Positions 29,924-39,468 of a DNA stretch of 64,000 bases are shown here, piece after piece. Each line of letters opens with the position of its first letter. The stretch's first letter is position 1. The DNA is from Rhizobium sp. Leaf453 (GTDB lineage: Bacteria; Pseudomonadota; Alphaproteobacteria; Rhizobiales; Rhizobiaceae), in contig NZ_LMRG01000001.1 of the NCBI RefSeq assembly GCF_001425605.1, positions 437,530 to 501,529 of the forward strand, read 5' to 3'. Both the position numbers and the translations under genes were made by a program. The notes under the pieces are model-generated. The model was given only the letters and a program-made list of their open reading frames with translations, was not told where the DNA came from and did not search any database.

Positions 29924-32900
29924 ATGCCCGCAAAATCGTATCCCTTCATCGACATCGCCGTTCACGAACGGGTGCGGGAGCATTTTGCGCGCGGCGATGC
30001 CGCCGTGCTGTTTTCGCCAGACATGAATCAGGTGCTCTGGTCGAATGGCGAAGGCGCCGGCCTGTTCGGCCTGCCCTCGATCTATGATTTCATCGATACC
30101 GGCGCCAATCGCGGCGATGCCGCCTATCGCCAGATGGAGGCCGCCGCGCGGCAACTGGAGCGCAGCGGCGACCGGCGCTCTTTCCTCATGCGCATCGCCT
30201 CCGGCTTCCAGCGCGCCTCCGTCAGCGCGTCTGTGGAGATGATCACCGTGCGCCCGGGCGAAACCGCGATCCTGTTCACCGCACCCCGCGGCGGCAAGCC
30301 GCTGAGCGCGGAGGTGCGCGCCGCCCGGATGATCTCCGGCTTCGACGATCCCGATACGCATATGGCCGTGCTCGACGGCGACGGCGCGATCCTTGCCGCC
30401 TCGCCGGGTTTCGATGCGCTCGCCATGACGCCGCAGACCTGCCGCTCGCTGGTTTCGGCCGTCTCCCGCGACAGCGACTGGCTGCTGAAGCGCCCGATCC
30501 CCACCGGCAAGGGCCACCTGCCCGCCGCCATCGGCAAGCTGTCGGACAGCCCTGCCCTGCACCTCCTCTTCGCCGTCGAAACCATTCTCGGCACGATGGA
30601 TGCAGGCTCTGATTTCGAGGACGCCGAGGAACCGGCAGCTATTGTGGCAGAGGCTCCGCCGGTCGAACCGGCATCCGCCGTTGCCGCAACGGCGGCAGCA
30701 GTGGTTCCCGACGATGTCATCGGCGGCATCGGAGAGATCGAGGAAATCGAAGCCGAGAACGAGGATTTTGCCGAAGAGCCGGCAGCGGAAGCGGCCGAGC
30801 CCGACACATCCAACGATGCTGCTCCGGCGCAGGATGCTGCGGTGGAAGACACCCAGTTGGCCCCGCTGGCAGACGTGGCCCCCGATGAGGTCTTGGAGCC
30901 GTCGGGTGACGACACGGCCGATTCCACGGAAACCGTTGAGACCGTTGCCGAGGCGGATGAGCCTGTCCCGGATGTTCTGGCAGACACTCTGTCGAGCAGC
31001 GACCAAGACGGCGGCGTTACTGCCAGCGAAGCCGATGGCTCTGTGAGCCCGGCGGAAGAATCGGCGGCGGGCGAAACGGCGATCGTTGAGAGCACCACGC
31101 CAGAACTCGCGGCAACCGAGACAGAAGCGGACGTTCTGGACGAAGTGTCGGCCGAAGAAATCGAAGCCGAGCCCGATGTCCTGCCCGATGCTGCGACGGA
31201 GGATGTCATCGCCTCTGATGAAGCGGTATCGCTTGAAGGCGGCGACATCGCCGATGACGGCGTTGCCGTGTCTGGCGATAAAACCACGGAGATTGTCGCG
31301 GAAAGCACCGACGCGGCAGCCGAAGTCCCGTCAGCTCCTGAGCAGATGGCAGAAACCGCCCCCTTGGCCACGTCGGACACCACCCCGGCTGAACCCGTAC
31401 CTGCGACCGACGGCTTCGTCTTCAATCCGAACAGCAGGGCCATCCGCTTCGTCTGGAAGATCGATGCCGACGGCCGCTTCAGCGAAATTTCCGAGGAATT
31501 CGCCACGGCCGTTGGCCCGAACGCGGCCGATGTCGCGGGCCAGCCCTTCACCGATCTGGCGGAGCGCTTTCATCTCGATCCCGACAACACGATCGGCGAC
31601 CTCCTGAAGCGACGCGACACCTGGTCGGGCAAGACGATCCTCTGGCCGGTCGAAGGCACAAGCCTGCAGGTCCCGGTCGATCTCGCCGCCCTACCGACCT
31701 ATTCGCGCAACCGTGAATTTGATGGCTTCCGCGGCTTCGGCATCGTCCGTGTCGCCGATGCGGTCGAGGACGCTCTGGCCTTGGGACACACATTGGTGAG
31801 CCCGGCCGTAGCCGTCGAGGAGCCGATGGCTGCAGGGTTCGATGAACCTGTCGTCGAGGCGACTGCGGACCATGCCGATACGACCGAAGAGACACTCGTT
31901 TCGGATAATACGTCCGCAAGCGAAGAGCTGACTGCTGATGAAGTGATCTCAGAGGCGGAAACAACGCCGGAGCCGGCTGACGATCAGCAGTCGGCTGAGG
32001 ACGCCGCCGCAGCACAGGGATCTCCGGAAGACGAGGATCCCTTCGCCGAATTCGGCCGGACGCGCACTGCCTCCGAAATCCCGCCGGAAGACCCATTTCG
32101 GGGCGAGCGTCCGGCGCTGAAACTGGTCGAGACCCAAGGCCGCCGCGCTTCGGACAAGATCGTCAATCTCGATCACCACCGCCCGCAGGGTGCCGAAAGC
32201 CTCAGCCGCTCGGAACAGGCCGCCTTCCGCGAAATCGCCCGACAACTCGGCGAAACCTTCGGCAAGCGGCCGAACGATGACGTGCCGGCAGCGGAGGTTC
32301 CGCCGGTCGCCGAAGACCCGTTCGATGGCATCGCGTCCAAGACGCCTCAGAAACTCGACGGCGATGATTTCGCCGATCTCGATACCGCAACCTCTTCCGC
32401 CGAAACCGAACCCGATGCAATTGAAACAACGGAAGACGTGGTAGCGGAAAACACAGTCCCGGCGGAGGCGACGACGGAAACCATCTCCGCCGAGCCAACG
32501 GCACCGGTCGTTCCCGCGCGCACCAGCAGCAACAGCAGCCTGACGGGCGAAATGCTCGACAATCTGCCGCTGGCGCTTCTGGTTCACAGCGGCGACGAAC
32601 TGTTCCACGCCAATTCCGAATTCCTGGCCTTGACCGGCTATGCCGATCTCGACGAACTGCGCGAGGAGGGCGGCATTGATGCGCTGTTTGCCGGCGACGA
32701 AGACGGCCTGGTCGATCTGCCCGATGGCACGATGATGGTGATCCGCAACGACGGTCATCTCGTTCCCGTCACCGCCCGGCTGCAATCGATCCGCTGGGAA
32801 GACAAGAGCGCCCTGATGATGGCGCTGTCGGCCGTGCACACGCCGCCTGTCGCTGCTGCTGTCGCCGATCGGAGCGAACCGGCGGAGATCGAGCCGGTCA

Positions 32901-34045
32901 GCGAGACCGACGCCGCCGTGGAAGCACTGCGGATGGAAACGGAGGAACTGCGTTCCATCCTGGAGACAGCGACCGATGGCGTGGTCGTGGTTGGCTCTGA
33001 AGGTGAAGTCCGCTCACTGAACCGCTCGGCAAGCGCCCTGTTCAATTACGATGATGGCGAAATCCGCGGCAAGCCGTTCGCGACTTTGTTTGCCCATGAA
33101 AGCCAGAAGGCGGTGCTGGATTATCTCGCCGGCCTGTCCGGCCATGGTGTTGCCAGCGTGCTCAATGACGGGCGCGAGGTGATCGGCCGCGAGGCGTCCG
33201 GCGGCTTCATTCCGCTGTTCATGACCATGGGCCGCCTCTCCTCCTCCAATGGCTTCTGCGCCGTCATCCGCGACATCACCCAGTGGAAGCGGACGGAAGA
33301 GGAATTGCGCAACGCCAAGCGCGCCGCGGAGACGGCGAACGCCCACAAGACTGACTTCCTCGCCCGCGTCAGCCACGAGATCCGCACCCCGCTCAACGCC
33401 ATCATCGGCTTTTCAGACATGATGGCGAGCGAGCATTTCGGCCCGATCGGCAATGCGCGTTATGTCGAATATGCCGGCGATATCGGCCGCTCCGGCCGTC
33501 ATGTGCTCGATATCGTCAATGACCTCCTGGATATTTCGAAAATCGAAGCCGGCGAGATGGACCTCGAATTCACCTCGGTCGAGATCAACGACGCTGTCTC
33601 TGAAGCCGTCTCCCTTGTACAGCCGCAGGCCAACAGCCAGCGGGTGATCATCCGCACGTCGCTGTCCGGCTCGGTCCCGAACGTTGTCGCCGACAATCGT
33701 TCGATCAAGCAGATCGCGCTCAATATCCTCTCGAACGCCATCCGCTTCACCCCTTCGGGCGGGCAGATCGTCGTCTCGACGGCCTATGAGGCAAACGGCA
33801 GCGTCATCTTGCGCATCCGCGACACCGGCGTCGGCATGACCCGCACCGAGCTTGAGCAGGCGATGAAGCCCTTCCGCCAGGTCACCACCGGCGCCCGCAA
33901 GCGCGGCGACGGCACCGGCCTCGGGCTGCCGCTGACGAAAGCGATGGCGGAAGCCAACCGGGCGCATTTCTCGATCAATTCGGCGCCGAACGAAGGCACG
34001 CTGGTGGAAATCTCCTTCCCGTCGCAGCGGGTTTTGGCGAACTGA
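29924..34045 (+). CDS. pdhS: PdhS/DivJ/PleC-family soluble histidine kinase with long acidic insertions
   Basis: A 1373-residue protein without membrane helices. The N-terminus MPAKSYPFIDIAVHERVREHF and FSPDMNQVLWSNGEGAGLFG resembles cytoplasmic PdhS of Brucella and relatives. Residues about 225-500 and 615-850 are Ala/Glu/Asp/Val-rich low-complexity stretches. PAS-like modules lie near 490-620, 865-950 and 1010-1110 (ETATDGVVVVGSEGEVRSLNRSASALFNY). The kinase core has His1151 in FLARVSHEIRTPLNAIIGF, the family-specific YVEYAGDIGRSGRHVLDIVNDLLDISKIEAGE and an ATPase (NILSNAIRFTPSGG, IRDTGVGMT, GDGTGLGLPL). Such kinases control DivK and through it CckA-CtrA. A CtrA-type box upstream suggests feedback. 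The symbol is a best guess among pdhS/cbrA-like paralogues. Confidence 0.85.
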   Translation: MPAKSYPFIDIAVHERVREHFARGDAAVLFSPDMNQVLWSNGEGAGLFGLPSIYDFIDTGANRGDAAYRQMEAAARQLERSGDRRSFLMRIASGFQRASVSASVEMITVRPGETAILFTAPRGGKPLSAEVRAARMISGFDDPDTHMAVLDGDGAILAASPGFDALAMTPQTCRSLVSAVSRDSDWLLKRPIPTGKGHLPAAIGKLSDSPALHLLFAVETILGTMDAGSDFEDAEEPAAIVAEAPPVEPASAVAATAAAVVPDDVIGGIGEIEEIEAENEDFAEEPAAEAAEPDTSNDAAPAQDAAVEDTQLAPLADVAPDEVLEPSGDDTADSTETVETVAEADEPVPDVLADTLSSSDQDGGVTASEADGSVSPAEESAAGETAIVESTTPELAATETEADVLDEVSAEEIEAEPDVLPDAATEDVIASDEAVSLEGGDIADDGVAVSGDKTTEIVAESTDAAAEVPSAPEQMAETAPLATSDTTPAEPVPATDGFVFNPNSRAIRFVWKIDADGRFSEISEEFATAVGPNAADVAGQPFTDLAERFHLDPDNTIGDLLKRRDTWSGKTILWPVEGTSLQVPVDLAALPTYSRNREFDGFRGFGIVRVADAVEDALALGHTLVSPAVAVEEPMAAGFDEPVVEATADHADTTEETLVSDNTSASEELTADEVISEAETTPEPADDQQSAEDAAAAQGSPEDEDPFAEFGRTRTASEIPPEDPFRGERPALKLVETQGRRASDKIVNLDHHRPQGAESLSRSEQAAFREIARQLGETFGKRPNDDVPAAEVPPVAEDPFDGIASKTPQKLDGDDFADLDTATSSAETEPDAIETTEDVVAENTVPAEATTETISAEPTAPVVPARTSSNSSLTGEMLDNLPLALLVHSGDELFHANSEFLALTGYADLDELREEGGIDALFAGDEDGLVDLPDGTMMVIRNDGHLVPVTARLQSIRWEDKSALMMALSAVHTPPVAAAVADRSEPAEIEPVSETDAAVEALRMETEELRSILETATDGVVVVGSEGEVRSLNRSASALFNYDDGEIRGKPFATLFAHESQKAVLDYLAGLSGHGVASVLNDGREVIGREASGGFIPLFMTMGRLSSSNGFCAVIRDITQWKRTEEELRNAKRAAETANAHKTDFLARVSHEIRTPLNAIIGFSDMMASEHFGPIGNARYVEYAGDIGRSGRHVLDIVNDLLDISKIEAGEMDLEFTSVEINDAVSEAVSLVQPQANSQRVIIRTSLSGSVPNVVADNRSIKQIALNILSNAIRFTPSGGQIVVSTAYEANGSVILRIRDTGVGMTRTELEQAMKPFRQVTTGARKRGDGTGLGLPLTKAMAEANRAHFSINSAPNEGTLVEISFPSQRVLAN

Positions 34046-34076
34046 CGGGAGCCGCCAAGCACCGGAAACAGCAGGC

Positions 34077-34105
34077 AAAAAAAGAGGCAGCTAAAAAGCT
34101 GCCTC
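34077..34105 (-). terminator. strong intrinsic terminator downstream of the acetoacetyl-CoA synthetase gene
   Basis: GAGGCAGCT (34084-34092), loop AAAA, AGCTGCCTC (34097-34105), followed on the reverse strand by seven Ts (34083-34077). It lies 225 bases after the end of the synthetase gene. Confidence 0.88.
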
Positions 34106-34200
34106 GATAGTTGAATGCTAAAACAGGTGCTCGAGAAGTAATGACATCATGTCCATTTCGGCATCCCTGCCGAAAGCCAACCCTCACATCGGGTGGCCTC
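34077..34200 (-). ncRNA. candidate small RNA or long 3' UTR with a 12-codon peptide frame
   Basis: Between the synthetase stop (34331) and the terminator the reverse strand carries a hairpin TTCGGCA-GGGA-TGCCGAA (34174-34157) whose loop is an exposed GGGA. Directly after it an ATG (34156) opens the frame MDMMSLLLEHLF and a stop at 34118. The loop GGGA is at ribosome-binding distance (7 bases) from that ATG. The structure ends at the T7 terminator. This is either an independent small RNA or an RNA released from the 3' UTR; the 5' end given is approximate and I found no sure promoter. Confidence 0.35.
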
Positions 34201-34330
34201 AAGTTGAGATCACCATGCGCTGCCATTCGTAAACAAAACCTTTCCACGGACCCCGCAAATTTTACGCATCTGCAGCAATGAAGAAACCTTTGGTTAATTC
34301 GTCAGGCCCGAAATCCTTAACAGCCCGCTG

Positions 34331-36283
34331 TCAGCTTTTCAGTTCTGCAAGGTCGGCATAGAGGTCGAGCGCTTCCGGATTGGCGAGTGCTTCCTTGTTC
34401 TTGACCGGGCGGCCGTGAACGACCTCGCGCACCGCAAGCTCGACGATCTTGCCTGATTTCGTTCGGGGAATGTCGGTGACCGCGACGATCTTCGCCGGCA
34501 CATGGCGCGGCGAGGCGCCGGTGCGGATCTTGGTCTTGATCGCCTTCGACAGATCATCCGTCAGTGCCTGACCGGCGGCCAGCCGCACGAACAGGATGAC
34601 GCGGACATCGTCCTCCCAATCCTGGCCGATGCAGATCGCCTCGGCGATCTCTTCCATCTGCTCGACCTGATTGTAGATCTCCGCGGTGCCGATACGCACC
34701 CCGCCCGGATTGAGCGTCGCGTCCGAACGGCCGTGGATGATGATACCGTCGTGTTCTGTCCATTCGGCAAAATCGCCATGGCACCAGACATTGTCGAAGC
34801 GCTCGAAATAGGCCGCCTTGTACTTCGCGCCCTCGGGATCGTTCCAGAACATCACCGGCATGGACGGGAAAGCCTTGGTGCAGACGAGTTCGCCCTTCTC
34901 ACGACGCACAGGATGGCCGTCGTCGTCCCAGACATCCATGGCGAGCCCGAGCCCCGGCCCCTGGATTTCGCCGCGCCAGACGGGCTTCAGCGGATTGCCG
35001 AGCACGAAGCAGGAGACGATATCCGTGCCGCCGGAAATGGAGGCGAGTTGGACGTCCGGCTTGATGCCTTCGTAAACGAAGGAAAACCCCTCGGGCGACA
35101 GCGGCGAGCCGGTGGAGGTCATCAGCCGCAGCGCCGACAGGTCATGCGTCGTGACCGGCGTGAAACCGCCCTTGCGCACGGCATCGATATATTTGGCCGA
35201 AGTGCCGAAAACAGCGAACTGCTCGTCGGCCGCGTAATCGAACAGCACATTGCCATCCGGATGAAAGGGCGAGCCGTCGAACAGGCAGAGCGTCGCACCG
35301 ATTGCGAGGCCCGATACCAGCCAGTTCCACATCATCCACCCACAGGTAGTGAAATAGAAGAGCTTTTCGCCGTCCCGCAGGCCGCAATGGAACCTGTGTT
35401 CCTTCAGGTGCTGCAACAGCGTACCGCCGGCGGAATGGACGATGCATTTGGGAACGCCCGTCGTGCCGGATGAAAAGAGAATATAGAGCGGATGCGCGAA
35501 GGGCAGCCGGACGAATTCAAGCGGCTTTTCGGAAAAGGACGCGATAAAGGCCGACAGCGTCTTGCCGTTTTCGACGGATGCAGCCAGCGCCTCGGCATCA
35601 CCAGCATAGGGAATGATCAGCGACGGCACGCCGAGCTTCGCAGTCACCGCCCGCACCTTCGCCGAGACGTCCTGCAGCTTTCCGGCATACCAGTAGCCAT
35701 CGCAGGCAATGAACAGCTTGGGCTCGATCTGGCCGAAACGATCGAGCACGCCCTGCTCGCCGAAATCGGGGGAACAGGAGGACCAGATGGCACCGATCGA
35801 CGTTGCCGCAAGCATCAGCGCGATCGTCTCCGGCATGTTCGGCATCATCGCCGCGACGCGGTCGCCCTTGCCGATGCCGGCCGCCTTGAAGGCCTGCTGC
35901 AGGCGCGAGACGAGCGCACGCAATTCGTCCCATGACATGCGCGACTGCGCCTTGTCTTCGCCACGGAACACAAGCGCATCATCGCTGCCGCTGTGGCGCA
36001 GCAGGTTTTCGGCGAAATTCAGCGTCGCATCGGGAAAGAACCGGGCATCCAGCATCTGGTCACCATTGACCAGCGCGCGCTCGCCGCGCTCACCGACCAC
36101 GCCACAATGTTCCCAGACCGCGCCCCAGAAATCGGCGCGGTTGTTGACCGACCAGTCATGGAAGGCATCATAATCGGCAAAGGTGGTGGAGAAGCGCTGC
36201 TCGCACCAGTCGATGAACTGCTTCATCGGCGTTTGCGCGATAAATTCGGGTGACGGTGTCCAAAGGGGCCGATCTGATTGCAT
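34331..36283 (-). CDS. acetoacetyl-CoA synthetase (acetoacetate-CoA ligase)
   Basis: A 650-residue adenylate-forming enzyme. The N-terminal ACAS_N part ([38 protein letters not shown]) is followed by the AMP motif [21 protein letters not shown], the acetoacetate-type block [34 protein letters not shown], the C-domain hinge [26 protein letters not shown] and the catalytic Lys in [10 protein letters not shown]. Length and blocks fit acetoacetate-CoA ligase rather than acetyl-CoA synthetase; rhizobial literature calls it acsA2. It activates acetoacetate from polyhydroxybutyrate breakdown. It is monocistronic, with a long 3' region ending at 34077. Confidence 0.92.
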   Translation of the reverse strand: MQSDRPLWTPSPEFIAQTPMKQFIDWCEQRFSTTFADYDAFHDWSVNNRADFWGAVWEHCGVVGERGERALVNGDQMLDARFFPDATLNFAENLLRHSGSDDALVFRGEDKAQSRMSWDELRALVSRLQQAFKAAGIGKGDRVAAMMPNMPETIALMLAATSIGAIWSSCSPDFGEQGVLDRFGQIEPKLFIACDGYWYAGKLQDVSAKVRAVTAKLGVPSLIIPYAGDAEALAASVENGKTLSAFIASFSEKPLEFVRLPFAHPLYILFSSGTTGVPKCIVHSAGGTLLQHLKEHRFHCGLRDGEKLFYFTTCGWMMWNWLVSGLAIGATLCLFDGSPFHPDGNVLFDYAADEQFAVFGTSAKYIDAVRKGGFTPVTTHDLSALRLMTSTGSPLSPEGFSFVYEGIKPDVQLASISGGTDIVSCFVLGNPLKPVWRGEIQGPGLGLAMDVWDDDGHPVRREKGELVCTKAFPSMPVMFWNDPEGAKYKAAYFERFDNVWCHGDFAEWTEHDGIIIHGRSDATLNPGGVRIGTAEIYNQVEQMEEIAEAICIGQDWEDDVRVILFVRLAAGQALTDDLSKAIKTKIRTGASPRHVPAKIVAVTDIPRTKSGKIVELAVREVVHGRPVKNKEALANPEALDLYADLAELKS

Positions 36284-36457
36284 GCGTTCCTCCGCTTCCC
36301 ACGCCAGTCTCTATATCATGCTGCGACGCAAGATAAACAGGCTGCACAGGGGATGGCTATGGCAGTTGCGACATTTCCCTGCCGCCACCGTTTGATTTCT
36401 GGAAGGTGAAAGCCTATCCAGTTTGCTTCAAAACGATTGAAAGCATGCCGATCGGCC

Positions 36458-38299
36458 ATGACGCCATTCTCAGACACAGCCAGATGGAAAACCCGACTGC
36501 GCATGCTTCTCGCATCGCGCACGTTCGCCATTCTTGTTGCCGGTCTTTTTGTCGCCACCGTCCTGTTCAAGATCGCCCTTCCCCTGTTCGTCTCGACCGC
36601 GAGCGTCAAGGACAACATGGAGCGGGCGCTGTCTTCATGGACGGGAGCCCGGGCACGTATCGCCGGCGATCCGGAACTCAGCGTCTGGCCGCATCCGATG
36701 CTGACCTTGCGCGATGTCGTGTTCGAAGGCGGCGAAACCGACGCGCCACAGAAACTGGCTACGGCCGATGCCATCGCCGCTGGCTTCGACATCCTTGCAG
36801 CTCTGCGCGGCACACCGGTCTTCTACGACTTTCACCTCGTCAAGCCGACTTTTACAGTCGAGCGGCGGACGGATGGCAGTTTCAACTGGCGCCGGGCCGG
36901 ATGGATGGCCGATGCCGTCGCCAATGCATCGTCGGCATCACCCTCGACGGTCCGCAACATCCCGATCGGCGACATCACCATCGACAATGGAACGCTGGAT
37001 ATCATTGATCGGGTCACCGACAGTGCCTATCGCGTCAACAGCATATCAGGTTCGGTCCAGTGGCAGACGCCGACCTCACGCATGAGCGCCAGCCTCTCGG
37101 CCGTGATGAATGGGCAAAAAGTCGAATGGTCCGTCAATTGCGACGAACCGCTGATGCTGCTATCGGGCCGCAACAGCACGATCCAGACATCGTTCACCTC
37201 GACCCCACTGAGCTTCGCCTTCGATGGCACCGCCAACGGCTCGGACGATCCGTTCATATCCGGCCAGTTCCAGCTTTCGGCTCGTTCGGTTTCCACGCTT
37301 CTCGCCTGGCGTGACGGCCACGCGCTACCGGGCGATGTGGATGAAGCGATCGCCGTCGACACCAGCATGACGATGGCGGGCGGGACGATGAAGATGGATA
37401 ATCTAGCCCTGTCTCTCGATGGGGACAGCGCGACGGGCGTGCTCGATATTGCCTGGTTCCATCGCCACGGCCCGCGTATCGACGGGACGCTGGCCTTCGA
37501 GAGGATGGACATCAAATCCCTCGCTGCCTCCTTCCTGCCGCCGCAGACCGGAACCGTCAGCGCCGCCGAATTACCAGATATCGGATTTTTGAGACAACTC
37601 GGCCTCGATCTGCGGCTTTCGGCGCAGGAGGTCAGTTACGATCCGGTTATGCTGACGGACGTCGCCGCGGGTATCATGGCGGAAAACGGCCGCATCTCCA
37701 TTGACATCGGCGACGCCCGATATTCCGGAGGCTCCCTCAGCGGGCGTCTCGCCCTGGCTGGAGACGGCGCCGACGGAGGCCAATTGCAGGCCTCCTTGCA
37801 GGACGCGGACCTCGGATCGGTTGCCGCGACCTTCGGGCTTGGAGGACCGCTGCCACTCGGACGCGGTGTCTTCAGCGTCGATCTCGCCACAACACAACCG
37901 CTGTCGTCCATGACCTTGAGCGGAGTTTCGGGAGAGGTCCGTTACACCGCCAGGGATGGTGTTTTGACCAATTTCGATGCTCCAGAGTTCGAACGCCTGG
38001 CCAGTGACGGTGATTTCTTCCCCGCCAGCCGCGCCGGCGACGGCTCCTTCGCCTTCACGACAGCCGATATCGTCGCAACGCTGAAACGCGGCGAGGCTGA
38101 GCTCGTGAGGGCCGACATTCGCGGCGATGGGAAGACACTGTCCTTTGCCGGCGTCATCCCCTATCGCAGCGGCGGATTGGCGCTTGCCGGCGCCATCCGG
38201 CCGGAGGATACGACGTTGAAGCCGGTGCGCTTCTTCATCGGCGGCTCCTGGCCGAACCCGGTGATTTCGCCGCTTTCGGCCATCCCCGCCGAGCCATGA
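36458..38299 (+). CDS. AsmA-family protein
   Basis: From the ATG at 36458 (MTPFSDTARWKTRLRM) the protein has 613 residues; a TTG at 36437 would add seven. One membrane helix (TFAILVAGLFVATVLFKIALPLFV) is followed by a large periplasmic part with the AsmA pattern: VKDNMERALSSWTGARARIAGDPELSVWPHPMLTLRDVVF, ADAIAAGFDILAALRG, and the C-terminal AsmA_2 part ADLGSVAATFGLGGPLPLGRGVFSVDLATTQPLSSMTLSGVSGEVRYTARDGVLTNFDAPEFERLAS. AsmA-like proteins are thought to bridge lipids between membranes. It is probably followed in the same transcript by the small membrane protein gene 38 bases away. Confidence 0.85.
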   Translation: MTPFSDTARWKTRLRMLLASRTFAILVAGLFVATVLFKIALPLFVSTASVKDNMERALSSWTGARARIAGDPELSVWPHPMLTLRDVVFEGGETDAPQKLATADAIAAGFDILAALRGTPVFYDFHLVKPTFTVERRTDGSFNWRRAGWMADAVANASSASPSTVRNIPIGDITIDNGTLDIIDRVTDSAYRVNSISGSVQWQTPTSRMSASLSAVMNGQKVEWSVNCDEPLMLLSGRNSTIQTSFTSTPLSFAFDGTANGSDDPFISGQFQLSARSVSTLLAWRDGHALPGDVDEAIAVDTSMTMAGGTMKMDNLALSLDGDSATGVLDIAWFHRHGPRIDGTLAFERMDIKSLAASFLPPQTGTVSAAELPDIGFLRQLGLDLRLSAQEVSYDPVMLTDVAAGIMAENGRISIDIGDARYSGGSLSGRLALAGDGADGGQLQASLQDADLGSVAATFGLGGPLPLGRGVFSVDLATTQPLSSMTLSGVSGEVRYTARDGVLTNFDAPEFERLASDGDFFPASRAGDGSFAFTTADIVATLKRGEAELVRADIRGDGKTLSFAGVIPYRSGGLALAGAIRPEDTTLKPVRFFIGGSWPNPVISPLSAIPAEP

Positions 38300-38336
38300 G
38301 ACGTCACGTCGACTTTATCACAGGCCCATCTAAAAT

Positions 38337-38630
38337 ATGGTGGCGAATCAGCCCACTGGAGATGTGTCCGTGTTGCGTTTTCTTGCTGCCCTGCTCAAGA
38401 TTGCCCTCGCATCGCTGCTGACGGGCGCGGGCCTCTCGGTTTTCAACATTTCGTCGGAGCAGATCCTGCAGCAAGCTGGGCTGACGCCGGATATCCTCTG
38501 GGGCTATTTGGTGCGCTTCTCAAATTGGGCGCTGCCGAACATCCTGCTTGGTTCGATGATCGTCCTGCCGATCTGGCTTCTGACCTATGTCTTCTTGCCG
38601 CCGCGCGAGAGGGAACGGGAACGCGACTGA
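38337..38630 (+). CDS. small membrane protein (DUF6460-like)
   Basis: Up to 97 residues with two hydrophobic segments (VLRFLAALLKIALASLLTGAGLSVFNI and ALPNILLGSMIVLPIWLLTYVFLPP) joined by a short soluble loop (SSEQILQQAGLTPDILWGYLVRFSNW) and an Arg/Glu-rich tail RERERERD. The arrangement fits the DUF6460 family as I remember it. The ATG at 38337 has no ribosome site; GGAG precedes a GTG at about 38370 (start of LRFLAALLK), so the real protein may be 11 residues shorter. It lies between AsmA and the convergent pot operon. Confidence 0.7.
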   Translation: MVANQPTGDVSVLRFLAALLKIALASLLTGAGLSVFNISSEQILQQAGLTPDILWGYLVRFSNWALPNILLGSMIVLPIWLLTYVFLPPRERERERD

Positions 38631-38650
38631 CGCTCCCGCCCACATATCTC

Positions 38651-39466
38651 TTAGTGGGCGAAAGCCGCCTGCTCGTCCTTCACCCGCTGGATTTCACGGC
38701 GCCGCGACACGACCGAGGCAATCAGCACGCCCATGGCGACGATGCCGATCAGGATGGTGCAGACCGCGTTGATCTCCGGTGTGACCCCCAACCGCACCTG
38801 ACTATAGATGCGCATCGGCAGGGTGGTGGCGCCGGGGCCGGAGGTGAAGCTCGAAATCACCAGGTCGTCCAGTGACAGCGTGAAGGCGAGAACCCAGCCG
38901 GAGAACACGGCCGGCGCGATGACCGGCAAAGTTACCTGCAGGAAGGTCGCGACCGGTGTTGCGCCGAGATCCATCGCTGCCTCTTCGATTGACCGGTCGA
39001 AGGAGAGGAGGCGCGACTGCACCACCACGGCGACAAAGCACATGGTGAAAGTGATGTGCGCCAGCATCAGCGTCCAGAAACCGCGATCGAAGCCGATGGC
39101 AACGAACAGCAGCAGCATCGACAGACCGGTAATGACTTCAGGCATGACGAGCGGCGCATATATCATGCCGGAAAACAGCATGCGTCCGCGAAAACGGGTG
39201 TAGCGCGTCATGGCGAGCGCCGCCAGCGTGCCGAGCACCGTCGCGATAGTGGCCGAGACCAGACCGACGCGGATCGTCACCCAGGCAGCATCAAGCAGTG
39301 CCTGATTGTGGAAAAGCTGCACGTACCATTTGGTCGAGAAACCCGCCCAGACGGTGACGAGCTTGGATTCGTTGAACGAGAAGACCACCAGAAGCACGAT
39401 CGGCAGGTAGAGAAAGGCAAAGCCGAAAACGATTGAAGCGATGTTGAAACGGGACCAGCGCTGCAT
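38651..39466 (-). CDS. potI: polyamine ABC transporter permease PotI
   Basis: A 271-residue permease of the PotC/PotI type: first helix FNIASIVFGFAFLYLPIVLLVVFSFNES, then WAGFSTKWYVQLFHNQALLDAAWVTIRVGLVSATIATVLGTLAAL and the ATPase-contact loop ARLLSFDRSIEEAAMDLGATPVATFLQVTLPVIAPAVFSGWVLAFTLSLDDLVISSFTSGPGATTLPMRIYSQVRLGVTPEINA, which is diagnostic for this family. It is the last gene of potFGHI and begins two bases after potH ends. Confidence 0.92.
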   Translation of the reverse strand: MQRWSRFNIASIVFGFAFLYLPIVLLVVFSFNESKLVTVWAGFSTKWYVQLFHNQALLDAAWVTIRVGLVSATIATVLGTLAALAMTRYTRFRGRMLFSGMIYAPLVMPEVITGLSMLLLFVAIGFDRGFWTLMLAHITFTMCFVAVVVQSRLLSFDRSIEEAAMDLGATPVATFLQVTLPVIAPAVFSGWVLAFTLSLDDLVISSFTSGPGATTLPMRIYSQVRLGVTPEINAVCTILIGIVAMGVLIASVVSRRREIQRVKDEQAAFAH

Positions 39467-39468
39467 GA

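Noticed and set aside
30124..31551. A 475-codon reverse frame inside the PdhS-like kinase gene, very rich in Ser/Ala.
   Set aside because: It is the mirror of the Ala/Glu-rich low-complexity part of the kinase, not an independent gene.
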